The notes beneath the pieces are model-generated. The model was not told where the DNA came from and did not search any database. It worked only from the letters and a program-made list of their open reading frames with translations. A stretch of DNA of 64,000 nt, taken from Theropithecus gelada (lineage: Eukaryota; Chordata; Mammalia; Primates; Cercopithecidae). The position numbers and the translations under genes were made by a program. The stretch is from positions 17,195,615 through 17,259,614 of the forward strand of contig NC_037674.1 of NCBI RefSeq assembly GCF_003255815.1, written 5' to 3'. This document shows, piece after piece, positions 10,365-22,300 of this stretch. Each line of letters opens with the position of its first letter. The first letter of the stretch is position 1.

Positions 10365-13300
10365 GTGTGTGGTTGTGTTGTTCAATCCCCGGAAACACAA
10401 ACAGCACCACATCCTCAACAGTTCCAGGTAAATGGGCCGGGTCCTCAGGATGCCTCTTCCTTCTGGGAGCTATGAGAAGGGCACTATCTGGAGTTTCTGT
10501 GGCTCTGGGGGCTGGGACCTGGTTGGAGCGTAAGGTCAGATGCGGAAGTGCCACATGTGCCATTGGTGTCTGCTGGTCTCACCTTTTGAGAGGCTGGGAG
10601 GGGGCTAGGCTTAGGCCAGGATGCCAGTGCCCCTCTGAGCCTGCCCCATCTCTTGCAGGAAAACCATCACTGCCCTTGCCTTCTCCCCTGATGGCAAGTA
10701 CTTGGTCACTGGAGAGGTGAGTGAGGAAGAGGGCTGGCAGTACTGTAAAGAGGGCAGGTGTCCTGGCCTCAGCAGAGAGCTGCGGTCCTAGGCCTGCTCT
10801 CACTTTGGCTTCTGAAACAGACACCAAATCCTGGTTTTCGCTATACCTTAAAACAGTGGTTCTCAAGCTTTAGTGTACATCAGAATCACTTGGAGGGCTT
10901 GTGAAAGCACACATCGCTAGGCTGGTCCTCAGAGTTTCTGCTTCTGTAGGTCTGGGGTGGGGCTCCGAAATGTGCATTTGTAAGAAATTCCAAGATAGTA
11001 CTGATGCTGCTGGTCAGGGAAGGGTGCTTTGGAAACCACTGCCTTAACTATTCCTTACCCCCAGGGGCCCCCTGCTGGGCTCAGGAGGAACGCCTCTGTC
11101 CCGGCGGCAAATAGACCTGAGTGGTAGTGGCTCTCAATGCCGGCTGCCCATCAGAACCATTCAGGGAGCCTTGAATAACTAGAAGTACAGACGGGCACCC
11201 AGAGATGCTGACTAAACTCCGGGGCCACTTTCTCCCTGATAATCACTGTTGCTCTCAGATCTTTACCATATTTCCTCTGTACCCTGCCCTGACTTTTGGC
11301 TGGGAGAATGATGGTATCCAGTGACTGAGGAGGCGAGGGCCCCACTCTGGAAAACAAACGGGGGCTGTATGCCTATGGAGAACTCAAGAACTCACTTCCA
11401 GTTCTTGCCTCCCTGCAGAGTGGGCACATGCCCGCCGTGCGGGTTTGGGACGTGGCAGAGCGCAGCCAGGTGGCGGAGCTGCAGGAGCACAAGTATGGTG
11501 TGGCTTGTGTGGCTTTCTCTCCTAGCGCCAAGTACATCGTCTCTGTGGGCTACCAGCATGACATGATCGTCAACGTGTGGGCCTGGAAGGTGAGTGGCTG
11601 GGTGGGATGGCCTGGCAGCCTCACAGGGGTCAAGTGTCAGCTGGGGAGGCAAGAGACTGCTGGCCTGCATGGCTCCACTCCACCCCACTGAACCATTCTC
11701 ATTCTGGAAAGTTATTTGAAGCAGAAAAGAGCAACCGTGTGGCCAAGCATGTTGGTAGAAGGAGCTAACTTTATGCCTTCAAGGACTTCTGCAGGAAATG
11801 AATCTTTTCAGCTCCTCTAGAAAGGGATTATTTCCCCACCCCTCTTTTTCTGGCCAGTAAATTCTGGAAAGAAACGCTTTTTCAAGTACAAATTCAAATT
11901 CTCCATTCTCTGAGTCACTGTCTTCTCAGCTCCAAGAGACAGGGCCTTGATTCTTCCTTTGGCATCCCCTCTAGAAAAACATTGTGGTGGCCTCCAACAA
12001 GGTGTCCAGTCGGGTGACAGCAGTGTCCTTCTCTGAGGATTGCAGCTACTTTGTCACTGCAGGCAACCGGCACATCAAATTCTGGTATCTCGATGACAGC
12101 AAGACCTCAAAGGTGAGGTGCTAAAGCTGGGAGTAGCCACCAAGTCCCCGGCCAGGACCTGCCCAGCCCACCCCGAGAGACTCTGCCCGACTTGGGCCTC
12201 TCTCTGCATTCCCAGCAGTCATGCAGAAGTTTTGGATGAGCCAGATGCTGTCTGGGCTGAGGAGTAGGCCCAAAGAGCAAGGGGGTGCTGGAGGCATCCC
12301 CTGTCCTCTCCTAGGGCCTGGTTTCCAGGGGCAGGCTCTGGGGTGGATAGGGGGGGTAACAGTGGTGTACCTCCACAGGTGAATGCCACTGTGCCCCTGC
12401 TGGGCCGCTCAGGGCTGCTGGGAGAGCTGCGGAACAACCTATTCACTGATGTGGCCTGTGGCAGAGGGAAGAAGGCAGACAGCACCTTCTGCATCACGTC
12501 CTCGGGGCTGCTGTGCGAGTTCAGTGATCGAAGGCTTTTGGACAAGTGGGTGGAGCTGAGGGTAAGTTCCTCCGTCCCCAGGGGTAGGGTCTACCCATGT
12601 CTCAGCTTAGGGGAGAACTAGTGCCCAGGGCTTCAGACTAGGGGCTGGGCCCTCATGCATACGGGAGATCCCAGGAGAGCGAAGCTTGGGAGAGCTAGAG
12701 CTTGGCCCAGTTCCAGCCCTTGGTGATCTGTGTAACTGCCTCCTCTCTGCTCTTTCTGTCTCTCTTTCCCCTGCTTTCCTCTTCTGCTCAGAACACAGAC
12801 AGCTTCACAGTAAGTGGTGCCTGCACCCTCCTCTCTTTCTCATGCTGTTTCTTTCTCTTCACTGGGCTTTTCTTACCGGATCCTCTGGTGCCTAGAAGAA
12901 TCCTCAATTCCTATCCCCTGGCTGGACAGGGCTGAGGGCTCAGAATAGAGCAGCTGGGCAGCTTTTCCCTTGCCCCTGCCTTGGCCGGTCCCTCCTCTTA
13001 GCAGGTGGCTGTTGACGGGCGGGGAGGAGAGAAGACTGAGTGGGCAGGTGGCCTTGCTGAGCTGAGCCACTCTGCCCACAGACCACAGTGGCCCACTGCA
13101 TCTCTGTGAGCCAAGACTACATCTTCTGTGGCTGTGCTGATGGCACCGTGCGCCTTTTCAACCCCTCTAACCTGCACTTCCTTAGCACCTTGCCCCGACC
13201 CCATGCTCTGGGGACAGACATTGCCAGCATCACTGAGGCCAGGTGAGCTACGTGGGCCCCCCTTCCTCCATTCGTAGCCTTACCCCTGCCCAGTCTTTCT

Positions 13301-16300
13301 TGTCAGTGCCTCGGGGAGCAGGCGAAGAGTGTATTGATGCCCCAGAGATTACTGGGAACACCTCTTTAGACAGAAGAATTTGGGTTTATTGGTACTTGTT
13401 GCAACCAAGGAGACCCCACGCTGTGGAGAACTGTGGAGAGTCTCAGTAAGTGGGTGTTAGAAGGGGCATATGGGATTTGGGCTTGCGTTGGGTGATTTTA
13501 GGAGTAGTTCAAGGGATTGAAGTATTCTGGTTGGATGCTGTCAGGAACTAGGGGCAATTCTACAGTGGCACATCTTGTTAATTTATCTAAGAGGTGAAGG
13601 AAAGGTATGGGGCTAAAGCTGTATTTGGTCAAGAAGCCGCCAGCAGTCATGTAGATGGGAAAGGCGGTGTTCGGTCATTGTCGTGGTTTGTGTGGTGATC
13701 TTGTTTTTATCTGTGCACGGAGTAGTCTTGGTTTTGTTTTGCCCCATCACAGCCATAGAATTACCTTGTCTAACGTTGGTGTTCTGTGAAACTGTGTTCA
13801 TCCGAACACCATGGCCCAGCAGCTAGCGCCGGGTCAGGTTCCTGCTGATGGCTAGTAGGGGCTCCTTTCTTCTCTCAAACAACTACTTCCAAACCTGCAG
13901 GTCCGGGAAGGGCTCCTCACGCCTGCTCCTTCCATTGTGGATTGGCTTCTCTTTTCAGTTCCTTCAGTCTCACTAGTGTGCCCTGTCCTCTCCCTACAGT
14001 CGCCTCTTCTCTGGAGTGGCCAATGCCAGGTATCCAGACACCATTGCCTTGACCTTTGATCCTACTAATCAGTGGCTGTCTTGTGTGTACAACGATCATA
14101 GCATTTATGTTTGGGATGTGAGGGACCCCAAGAAAGTGGGCAAGGTGTACTCGGCTCTGTATCATTCTTCCTGCGTCTGGAGTGTGGAGGTATGTGGGCT
14201 GGCTGGCTGGCTGGAGACTGGCCAGGTTGGCTGGGATACCATTTTGAGGACAGAAAGTAGGGATCCCCAAGTATAATCTTAGATTCCTGCTGCCTCCCTG
14301 TTTCTCCAGTGAATTCCCTGGGATAGATCCCGGGGACTGAATTTGAATGTTACAGGCTTCCCCAGTGTGCCCCATCCTTAGTTTTGCCTCGGTGATCTTG
14401 AACAAGTTATTGAATTTGACCAAGCCTCAGTTTCCTCAACTGTAAAATGGTGTACTTGCTTCACCTAATTGTTCTAAGAATACAATGAAATAATGTAAGT
14501 GGGAGGCATAGAAGAGTGCCTGATTTATAGTGGGTGCTTCCCCTTGGTCATAATGAAGAGTATATACTAGCTATGTATGGCCTGTGACAGGCACTGGACT
14601 AAGTCCTGGCCACCATTCCCTCTTTCGTCCCATTCCCTTTCATCTCCTTGGGTAGGCAGAGGACTGCTCCCGAATGGAGGTCTGATTGTGTTCCCTCGGC
14701 CCCTTCAGGTCTACCCTGAGGTGAAGGACAGTAACCAGGCCTGCCTGCCCCCCAGTTCCTTCATTACCTGCTCCTCAGACAACACCATCCGCCTATGGAA
14801 TACAGAGAGCTCCGGGGTGCATGGCTCCACCCTCCACCGAAACATCCTCAGCAGTGTGAGCCCTGAGGCTGTGGGGCCCTGCTTCACCCTCAGTGCCCCC
14901 CTCCCCACAGCTTTTGCACGTTGTTATTGGGAACGGGTCCCTAGGCCTTGGCTTTCCAGCCTTCATTTGGCTGTGCTCTGTGGTCCAAGGGTTTGTTTTG
15001 CCCAGCTGTCTTGCCCCTTACCAGCTGTACTGGTCAGGCCTGCCTCATCTACCTCTTCTAACCTGTTCCACTAGGACCTCATTAAAATCATCTATGTGGA
15101 TGGGAACACCCAGGCCCTGCTGGACACAGAGCTGCCTGGAGGAGACAAAGCAGATGCATCCCTGATGGATCCCCGCGTGGGCATCCGCTCGGTGTGTGTC
15201 AGCCCCAATGGACAGCATCTAGCATCAGGGGACCGTATGGGCACACTTAGGTAATGCCAGGCCCTGGGTGGGTACTGACTGCCACTCGTGGTGCAGAGTC
15301 GGGTGTTTAGAACTTTAGGGAGGGTTGGGCTCAAAAAGGTTGGGCAACAAGATACTTATTTACAAGGGAAAGGTAATAACTTTACAATGAGTAAACCTAG
15401 CAGAAATCATCTTCCCCAAGTGGTCAGGCCTAACATCCTCATGTCAACATCATGATGCCCGTAATAGGATGTACTAGGAAGAATGTGACATTGTTTCTGT
15501 GGTATTCTTACCAAAAATGCATAAACTCAATGTAGGCGTGAGAAAACATCCAACAAACTCAAATTGAGGTACATACCACAGAGTAACTGATCAGTACTCT
15601 TCAAAAGCATCAAGATCATGAAAAGTAAAGAAAGACTGGAGAACTGTTGCAGACCACAGAAATCTAAGGAGAAGTAACTAAATGCAATTTGGACTCTGGA
15701 TAGGATCTGAAGTCAAGAAAAAGGACATAGCAGGAAAACTGGGGAAATTTGAATAAGTTTTCTAATTAATAGTATTATACCAACATAAATTTCCTAGTTT
15801 TGATAATTACACTATTGTTATGTAAGATGTTAACATTAGGGAAAGCTGGGTAAGGGAAATATGGAAGCGCTCTGTTCTTTCAGCAACTTTTCTCTAAGCC
15901 TAAAAGTTCACAAAAAGGAAAAAGGTAGGAGGAGAAAATGTAGAAGTGGGCGTGAGTCCTTCTTCCTGCGGCCTGGCCATTGCCTCTTCCCACCTCTCCT
16001 CATCTTTGCAGGGTGCACGAACTTCAGTCCCTGAGTGAAATGCTGAAGGTGGAGGCCCATGACTCTGAGATTCTGTGCCTGGAGTATTCTAAGCCAGACA
16101 CAGGTCAGGAGAATGCCCGGAATGGCACAGGGCTCCTGCAGTCCTGCCGGTGCCACTTATATTTGTCCTGGCTCTTGGATGTGGGGTCGGTAATCTTTGG
16201 ATCATTGTGTCTTTGCTGGTTTAGAGGAGGACAGTTCTGTCCTTGCTGTGTGGTTCACATGGCTTAGGGATATGGGGCTCAGTTCCCTTGGGGCTCTTTG

Positions 16301-19300
16301 CCAGGCCCAGATAAGGGCTGTTCAGGGCACTCATGGGCTGATGGAGTTCTTCCATCCCCAGGTCTGAAACTGCTAGCATCGGCGAGCCGGGACCGGCTGA
16401 TCCACGTGCTGGATGCCGGGCGGGAGTACAGCCTACAGCAGACACTGGACGAACACTCATCCTCCATCACTGCTGTCAAGTTTGCAGGTGCAGGCAGGGT
16501 GAATGAGACACATCCTGCCACACTCACCCCTGCTGCCATCTGCCTCCCATCTCCATGAGAAGGGTCTGCCAGTCGTTGGGGAGTGTTGGACAGCAGCTGG
16601 GAGGCCTGGAACTGGTTGCGAAGATAGGTGGAACAGAGACTCTCAGTGCAGGGACTTGAGCCAACCAGGTTGGACTGAGGAGAGGGAGAAAGGAAAACCT
16701 GAGTTTCCAGGTTTAATTTAGTTGGTTTTCCCTGGCATGTAGAGTAGCTTGATGGGGGATCTCATGGAGGGAAGGTGGGAGACAGGCTGCTCCCATGTGT
16801 GAGAAGAGTGGGAACAGCTGGGCCTCCCTCCTTCATAGCCAGCGATGGGCAAGTCCGCATGATCAGCTGTGGAGCCGACAAGAGCATCTACTTCCGCACT
16901 GCGCAGAAGGTGAGGGCACTGGGCTTTCCTGAGAGGGGCGGGGCAGGGCAGGGTCTGCCATTCCCTGCCTAAGGTTACAAGAGGTGAAAGGAGGCGCAAG
17001 TAGGGCTCTTGGGGCCTGGTGAGGCATTTGGGTGTGGGCCTGCCCACATGCTCCACCCCTGCAGTCTGGAGATGGAGTGCAGTTCACACGGACACACCAC
17101 GTGGTGCGGAAGACGACGCTCTATGACATGGATGTGGAGCCCAGCTGGAAGTACACGGCCATCGGCTGCCAGGACCGAAATATTCGGTGGGCGTCCCCTC
17201 CTCCGACTCTCTGCCCACGTTCCTTCATCGCCCTAGGGGGTCAGCTCTGTGCAGCTAAGTTCCCACATCTGTCGTTCTGTACAGGACTTTGTACCCCCTT
17301 GAGCCTACAATACTTTGCCTCACCCAAGAGGTGGTAGCCCATTTGCTGCTGCTGGTAGCTCCCAGAGAGTGTAGACTGGGAGCGAAAGCTGGCACTTCCA
17401 TCCCCCAGGCGTGTTCCACCTTCACCGCCTCCTCACGTGAAAGAGACTGTGTTTCTTACAGGATATTTAACATCAGCAGCGGGAAGCAGAAGAAGCTGTT
17501 TAAAGGGTCACAGGGTGAGGATGGCACACTCATCAAGGTAAGGATCCAGGAGGGGGCACCGGATAGGGGATCGGGGACAGAGTGGTGCTGGATGGGAGGG
17601 ACTGGTACATCCCGTGTCCTCCAGCTGCACACCCTGCTCCTCAGGTGCAGACAGACCCCTCAGGGATCTACATTGCCACCAGCTGTTCCGACAAGAATCT
17701 CTCCATTTTTGACTTCTCCTCAGGCGAGTGTGTGGCCACCATGTTTGGCCACTCAGGTGAGTGTAGTCCTGAATACCTGAGTAGAAGCTGATACCTGCGT
17801 AAACCTGAGTGAGTTCTACCCCTGAAACTTCACTCTTCTGTTAGTTTCTTGGGACCCGCAGAGCTACCTACCCCTACCCTGCAGCCAACCCCCGTGTCCA
17901 CTGTTGGGACGGAGAGGACTTGGTTGGGAATTTAAGGTGGCTTATAGGCTGTATTCTTTGTTCTTCACAGAGATTGTCACTGGCATGAAATTTAGTAATG
18001 ATTGCAAACATCTCATCTCTGTGTCTGGGGACAGGTGAGCAGAAGCCAGCTTCCCTGAGAGGCAGATTCTTACTCTGCCACAGCACCCTGCCCTCCCCTC
18101 TCTTCATTTTAGTGATGTCTCTGGGAAGTGGGGTTAACAGGAATATCTCTTGGCTGTGCCTGACCTGAAGTGGAGGGTGGCTCTGGTCTCCTTGCCAACC
18201 ATGGATAAGGGGAACGAATGGCACTGCCCCCTTCAGAGTTCTGCCCACCCCCGCTTCAGCCAACTGTGTGGCTTTACCCTAGCTGCATATTTGTGTGGCG
18301 CCTGAGCTCTGAGATGACCATCAGCATGAGGCAGCGTCTGGCCGAGCTGCGCCAGCATCAGCGGGGCGGCAAGCAGCAAGGACCATCCTCTCCCCAAAGG
18401 GCTTCTGGACCCAACCGGTGAGAACAGAATGTGGGCAAGTGATGGGTGGGTGTGCAGATGGTTTGCTGGGAGCTTACCGCACTTCCTCCATGCTCTGGGC
18501 CTGCCGTTCACAACTCTGTCTCCCAAGACCTTACCTCTCACACAAGGATCCATGATGTCAGCCTCTTCCCCCTGTTGAGTCTCCTCTCCCCCCACTGAAT
18601 CTTGTCTTCCCCGCCTTTGAGTCTCCTCTTCCTTCTTCCCCCATTAAGCCTCCTCTCCCCCTGTTGAGTCCCCTATCCCCATGCCCTTCCTTGTCTCGGA
18701 CTCAGGCACCAGGCCCCATCGATGCTGTCTCCTGGACCTGCTCTCTCATCAGACAGTGACAAGGAGGGAGAAGATGAGGGGACTGAAGAAGAACTTCCAG
18801 CACTGCCCGTCCTTGCCAAGAATACCAAGAAAGCACTGGGTCCGTGGCAGTTGGGTGTGGGGGCAGATAGTCCCTCGTTGGTATAATGGCTAGATATGGT
18901 TTTTCTGGGACTCTGGGGCGAGAGCGGTGTGAGCTGAGGAAACTGAGGCATCATTGTGGCCACACAGGGTATGGGTTGATGGGGCCAGGGCTCCAGGGGT
19001 GGGTGGGCAGGAGACACCTGCCCTGACTGCCTGTTTCTGTCTAGCCTCGGTCCCCAGCCCTGCCTTGCCCCGAAGCCTGTCCCACTGGGAGATGAGTCGG
19101 GTGAGTCACCATTGTTAAAATGTTCTTCCAAGGTTAGAGGAGGCAAAGGAAGGTGTGAGAACGGGGCTTTCTGGGCCTGGTAGGGGTATTGGGGCATGGG
19201 GTCTGCCCACATGCTGCACTCCTGTATCCAAGGAAGGCCTTGTCAGGGAAGTTGAAGCAGCTGGGCCAGTCCTGGGTACGGGGGTGAAGAAAGCCCAGGT

Positions 19301-22300
19301 ATTTCCTTCTTGTGGACCAGATGAGGTGGATGGAACACAGAGTTAGTCAGCACTGGGGAGGTGTGGCACTTATTCAGCTGCCTGGTGCCTGGAAGTAAAT
19401 ATCATCAGAGAACAGCTCAAGGTGGAGAGGACAAAGGGCCTCTAAGCCAGATAGAACTAAAGTGCAGGAAATCAAGGATCCAAAGAGCGGAGATCTGGAG
19501 AAACAGTAGTTCTAAAGACCCCGGTTAGGAGGTAAGCAGAGAACTTCCAGAATAGTTAGAGGGAAAAGGCCATGAGGGGACCCATAACTGAGTGACTGCT
19601 CTGGGGTGGCCAGAGGGGGATCAAGGTTCAGAGCAGATCCCCAAGCACCAGTACCTTCCGTTGTCAGCAACAGTTTCACAGAGTGATGATGCTCTGATGT
19701 CTCTGGAGCATCCTGACCGTCCAGGGGTCTCAGGCCTGGGCTATAGGTTTGTCCTTGGTGCTGTGAAGGGACTTTGGGGCCCCCAGCCATTGGAGTGATT
19801 AGGGTAGAGAGGCAAAAGTGAGGTAGAGAGGCAAAAGGAGTGGTTGGGGTAGACAGGCAGAAGTGGCCTTTGCCCTTGGCTGGGTTTCTTGGAGGACTCT
19901 TGGTCGTAAGTGGTTGCTGGTGGGGCCGTCCTCAGAGCAGGAGACTTTGAGAGACCTTTGAGGCGTCCATGATACCAGGTGAAGGCTGAGACTAGAGGTT
20001 CATGTGCCTGAGGATGTGGAGTGCAGCTAAGAGCATGAACTCTGGAGCCAGACTAACCTGCAGGCCACTTCCTGTCTGTGGGATGCGGCCTGGTCACTTA
20101 AGCCCCCTGCGCTTCAGTCTCCTCATCTGTAAAACAAGGATTATACTAGTGCCTGTTTCAAAAGGTTGCTGTGAGGATGAAGTAAGCTAATATGTGTAGT
20201 GTGCCAGGCACATAGTAAGGGATATGTGGATATTTGTTGATCTTACTGTGTGGTGGTGGTTGTTACTCCTCCCCCACACCCTGCCTCCCACCAGGCACAG
20301 GAGTCCGTGGGGTTCCTGGACCCAGCTCCTGCAGCCAACCCAGGACCCAGAAGAAGGGGGCGCTGGGCTCAGCCAGGTGTGGAGCTGAGCGTTCGATCCA
20401 TGCTGGACCTACGGCAGCTGGAAACGCTGGCTCCAAGCCCACGGGGCCCTAGCCAGGAGTCGCTGCCCACCATCTCATCTGGTCCCAGGAAGCATGGGCA
20501 GCAGGCCCTTGAGACTTCACTCACTAGCCAGGTGAGCCCGCTTTCTCCCAGCTCTCCAGAGAGCTCCAAGGGGCCTTAGGCAGCCTTTGCCACTAGCTGG
20601 GACCTGAGCACTGGTCCAGCTATGCTTGCTCTGCCCCTGTGGCACATGGGTAACCTGAACTGCAAAGCCAGGATGAGGCTGGCTGGGCCGTATGGTTTGG
20701 TCATCAGGGTAGGCAGGGGAGGGGTTGGGGTAGAGAGGCAAAAGTGGCCTTTGTCCTGGGCTGGGTTTCTTGGAGGACTCTTGGTATTAAGTGGTAGCTG
20801 GAGGTTGGCGGCCCAGAGTGCTAATATAGTTCATCCAGAAGCTCACATCAGCAGCTGGAGCCCAGCCTGGCTTCTTGGTGTCTGTCCTTCAGCTCCCCCT
20901 AGAATTAGTGCACAGCACATCTTTACTCACCTCCACCTCTTCTCCATGGGGAGGGTTGGCCCCCAGGATACTCAGGGCTTAACCACCAGCTACCACTGCC
21001 TCATCTGCCACCTCTTCTCACGCCAGTTGCTCTGGTAACGTCCCTTTGCCTGTTCCCAGAATGAAAAGTCCCCTCGGCCTCAGGCTTCCCAACCCTGTGC
21101 CTGTCCCCGTATTATCCGATTATTGTCACAAGAGGAAGGGGTCTTTGCCCAAGATCTGGAACCTGCACCCGTTGAAGATGGTATTGTCTACCCAGAGCCG
21201 AGTGACAGCCCCACCATGGATACCAGGTAAGGATCCTGCCCTGGCCAGACCTCGTGGGCTGTGCAGCACCCCCGTCTTCCCCTCCCTGTGAGTGTTCTTT
21301 AGTTGAGGGAGGGTTGGCCCCCGGGATACTCAGGGCTTTCCTTCTAGCTCACCACTGCCTCATCCCTCACCCTGATCACAGGCAGGAGTCCAGCAGGGCT
21401 GCTGCCCACCTCTGCTCACTGCCTTTTCTTCTCCCTGCTGGAATCCTGGCAGTGAGTTCCAGGTGCAGGCTCCAGCCCGGGGAACTCTGGGAAGAGTGTA
21501 CCCAGGCAGCAGAAGCTCAGAAAAGCACAGCCCTGACAGTGCCTGCTCTGTGGATTACAGCAGCAGCTGCCTTTCCAGCCCCGAGCACCCCACTGAAGGT
21601 GAGGCTGCAGCCTGGAGGGAGGGGTCATGGTGGGTGGGGCCTGGAGGTGGGTGGGGAGGCTCTGGCAACAGATGGGTGCAGTGTAATGCCTCTCTCCCCT
21701 CCCCACACCCAGACTCTGAGAGCACGGAGCCCCTCAGTGTGGATGGCATCTCTTCAGACCTTGAAGAGCCAGCTGAGGGTGATGAAGAAGAGGAGGAAGA
21801 GGAGGGAGGCATGGGCCCCTATGGGCTGCAGGAGGGCAGCCCCCAGACTCCAGACCAGGAGCAGTTTCTGAAACAGCACTTTGAGACTCTGGCCAATGGA
21901 GCTGCTCCAGGTGTGGTCAGAGGGCCAGCATTTAGTGCCTGCAATTTGCCCTTCTCCCCTCCTTGCCTACCTGAGAGGAGGGTCCCAGGGTATAGGCAGT
22001 GGCTGGGGGTCTCAGGGAGGCAAAATCTGTGTCAAGGGCTTGATTTCTGCCCCAATTCATGATTTCTCTGACCCTGGTAGGGGCCCCAGTGCAGGTGCCA
22101 GAGAGGTCAGAGTCTCGGAGCATCTCTTCACGATACCTGTTGCAAGTACAGACCCGCCCACTCAGGTACAGAGGCCCCTCCCCCCAGCAGCAGCTCCAGC
22201 TCTCCTGGCCTCCCAGGGCTGCTGCCCTCTCCTCCAGTGTTCTCTCTCCATGCCTGGGGTGTTTAGCACTCCCAGTTTTGGGCTAACTTGGCCTTTTCCC

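Larger units (their letters stand above)
10365..18417 (+). other. MAPKBP1: MAPKBP1 exons encoding the WD40 region
   Basis: Exons, each bounded by AG/GT and in continuous phase: 10365-10427, 10659-10716, 11419-11589, 11975-12112, 12379-12561, 12792-12809 (microexon), 13082-13242, 14000-14189, 14709-14855, 15075-15250, 16012-16103, 16362-16487, 16839-16909, 17065-17186, 17462-17537, 17645-17756, 17971-18034, 18283-18417. Blade motifs are readable, for example FSPDGKYLVTGE (10659 exon), AVRVWDV (11419), HIKFWYLDD (11975), SIYVWDVRDP (14000), TIRLWNTESS (14709) and IFVWRLSSE (18283). The repeated 'xxVW/LW' strand ends and 'SxDxxI' turns are typical of WD40 propellers; two propellers are likely, as in WDR62. 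Confidence 0.93.

Noticed and set aside
18870..18900. tRNA-Asp-like phrase 'tccctcgttggtataatggc' with an A-box match
   Set aside because: No B box, no acceptor-stem pairing and no 3' half follow; probably chance or a decayed scrap.
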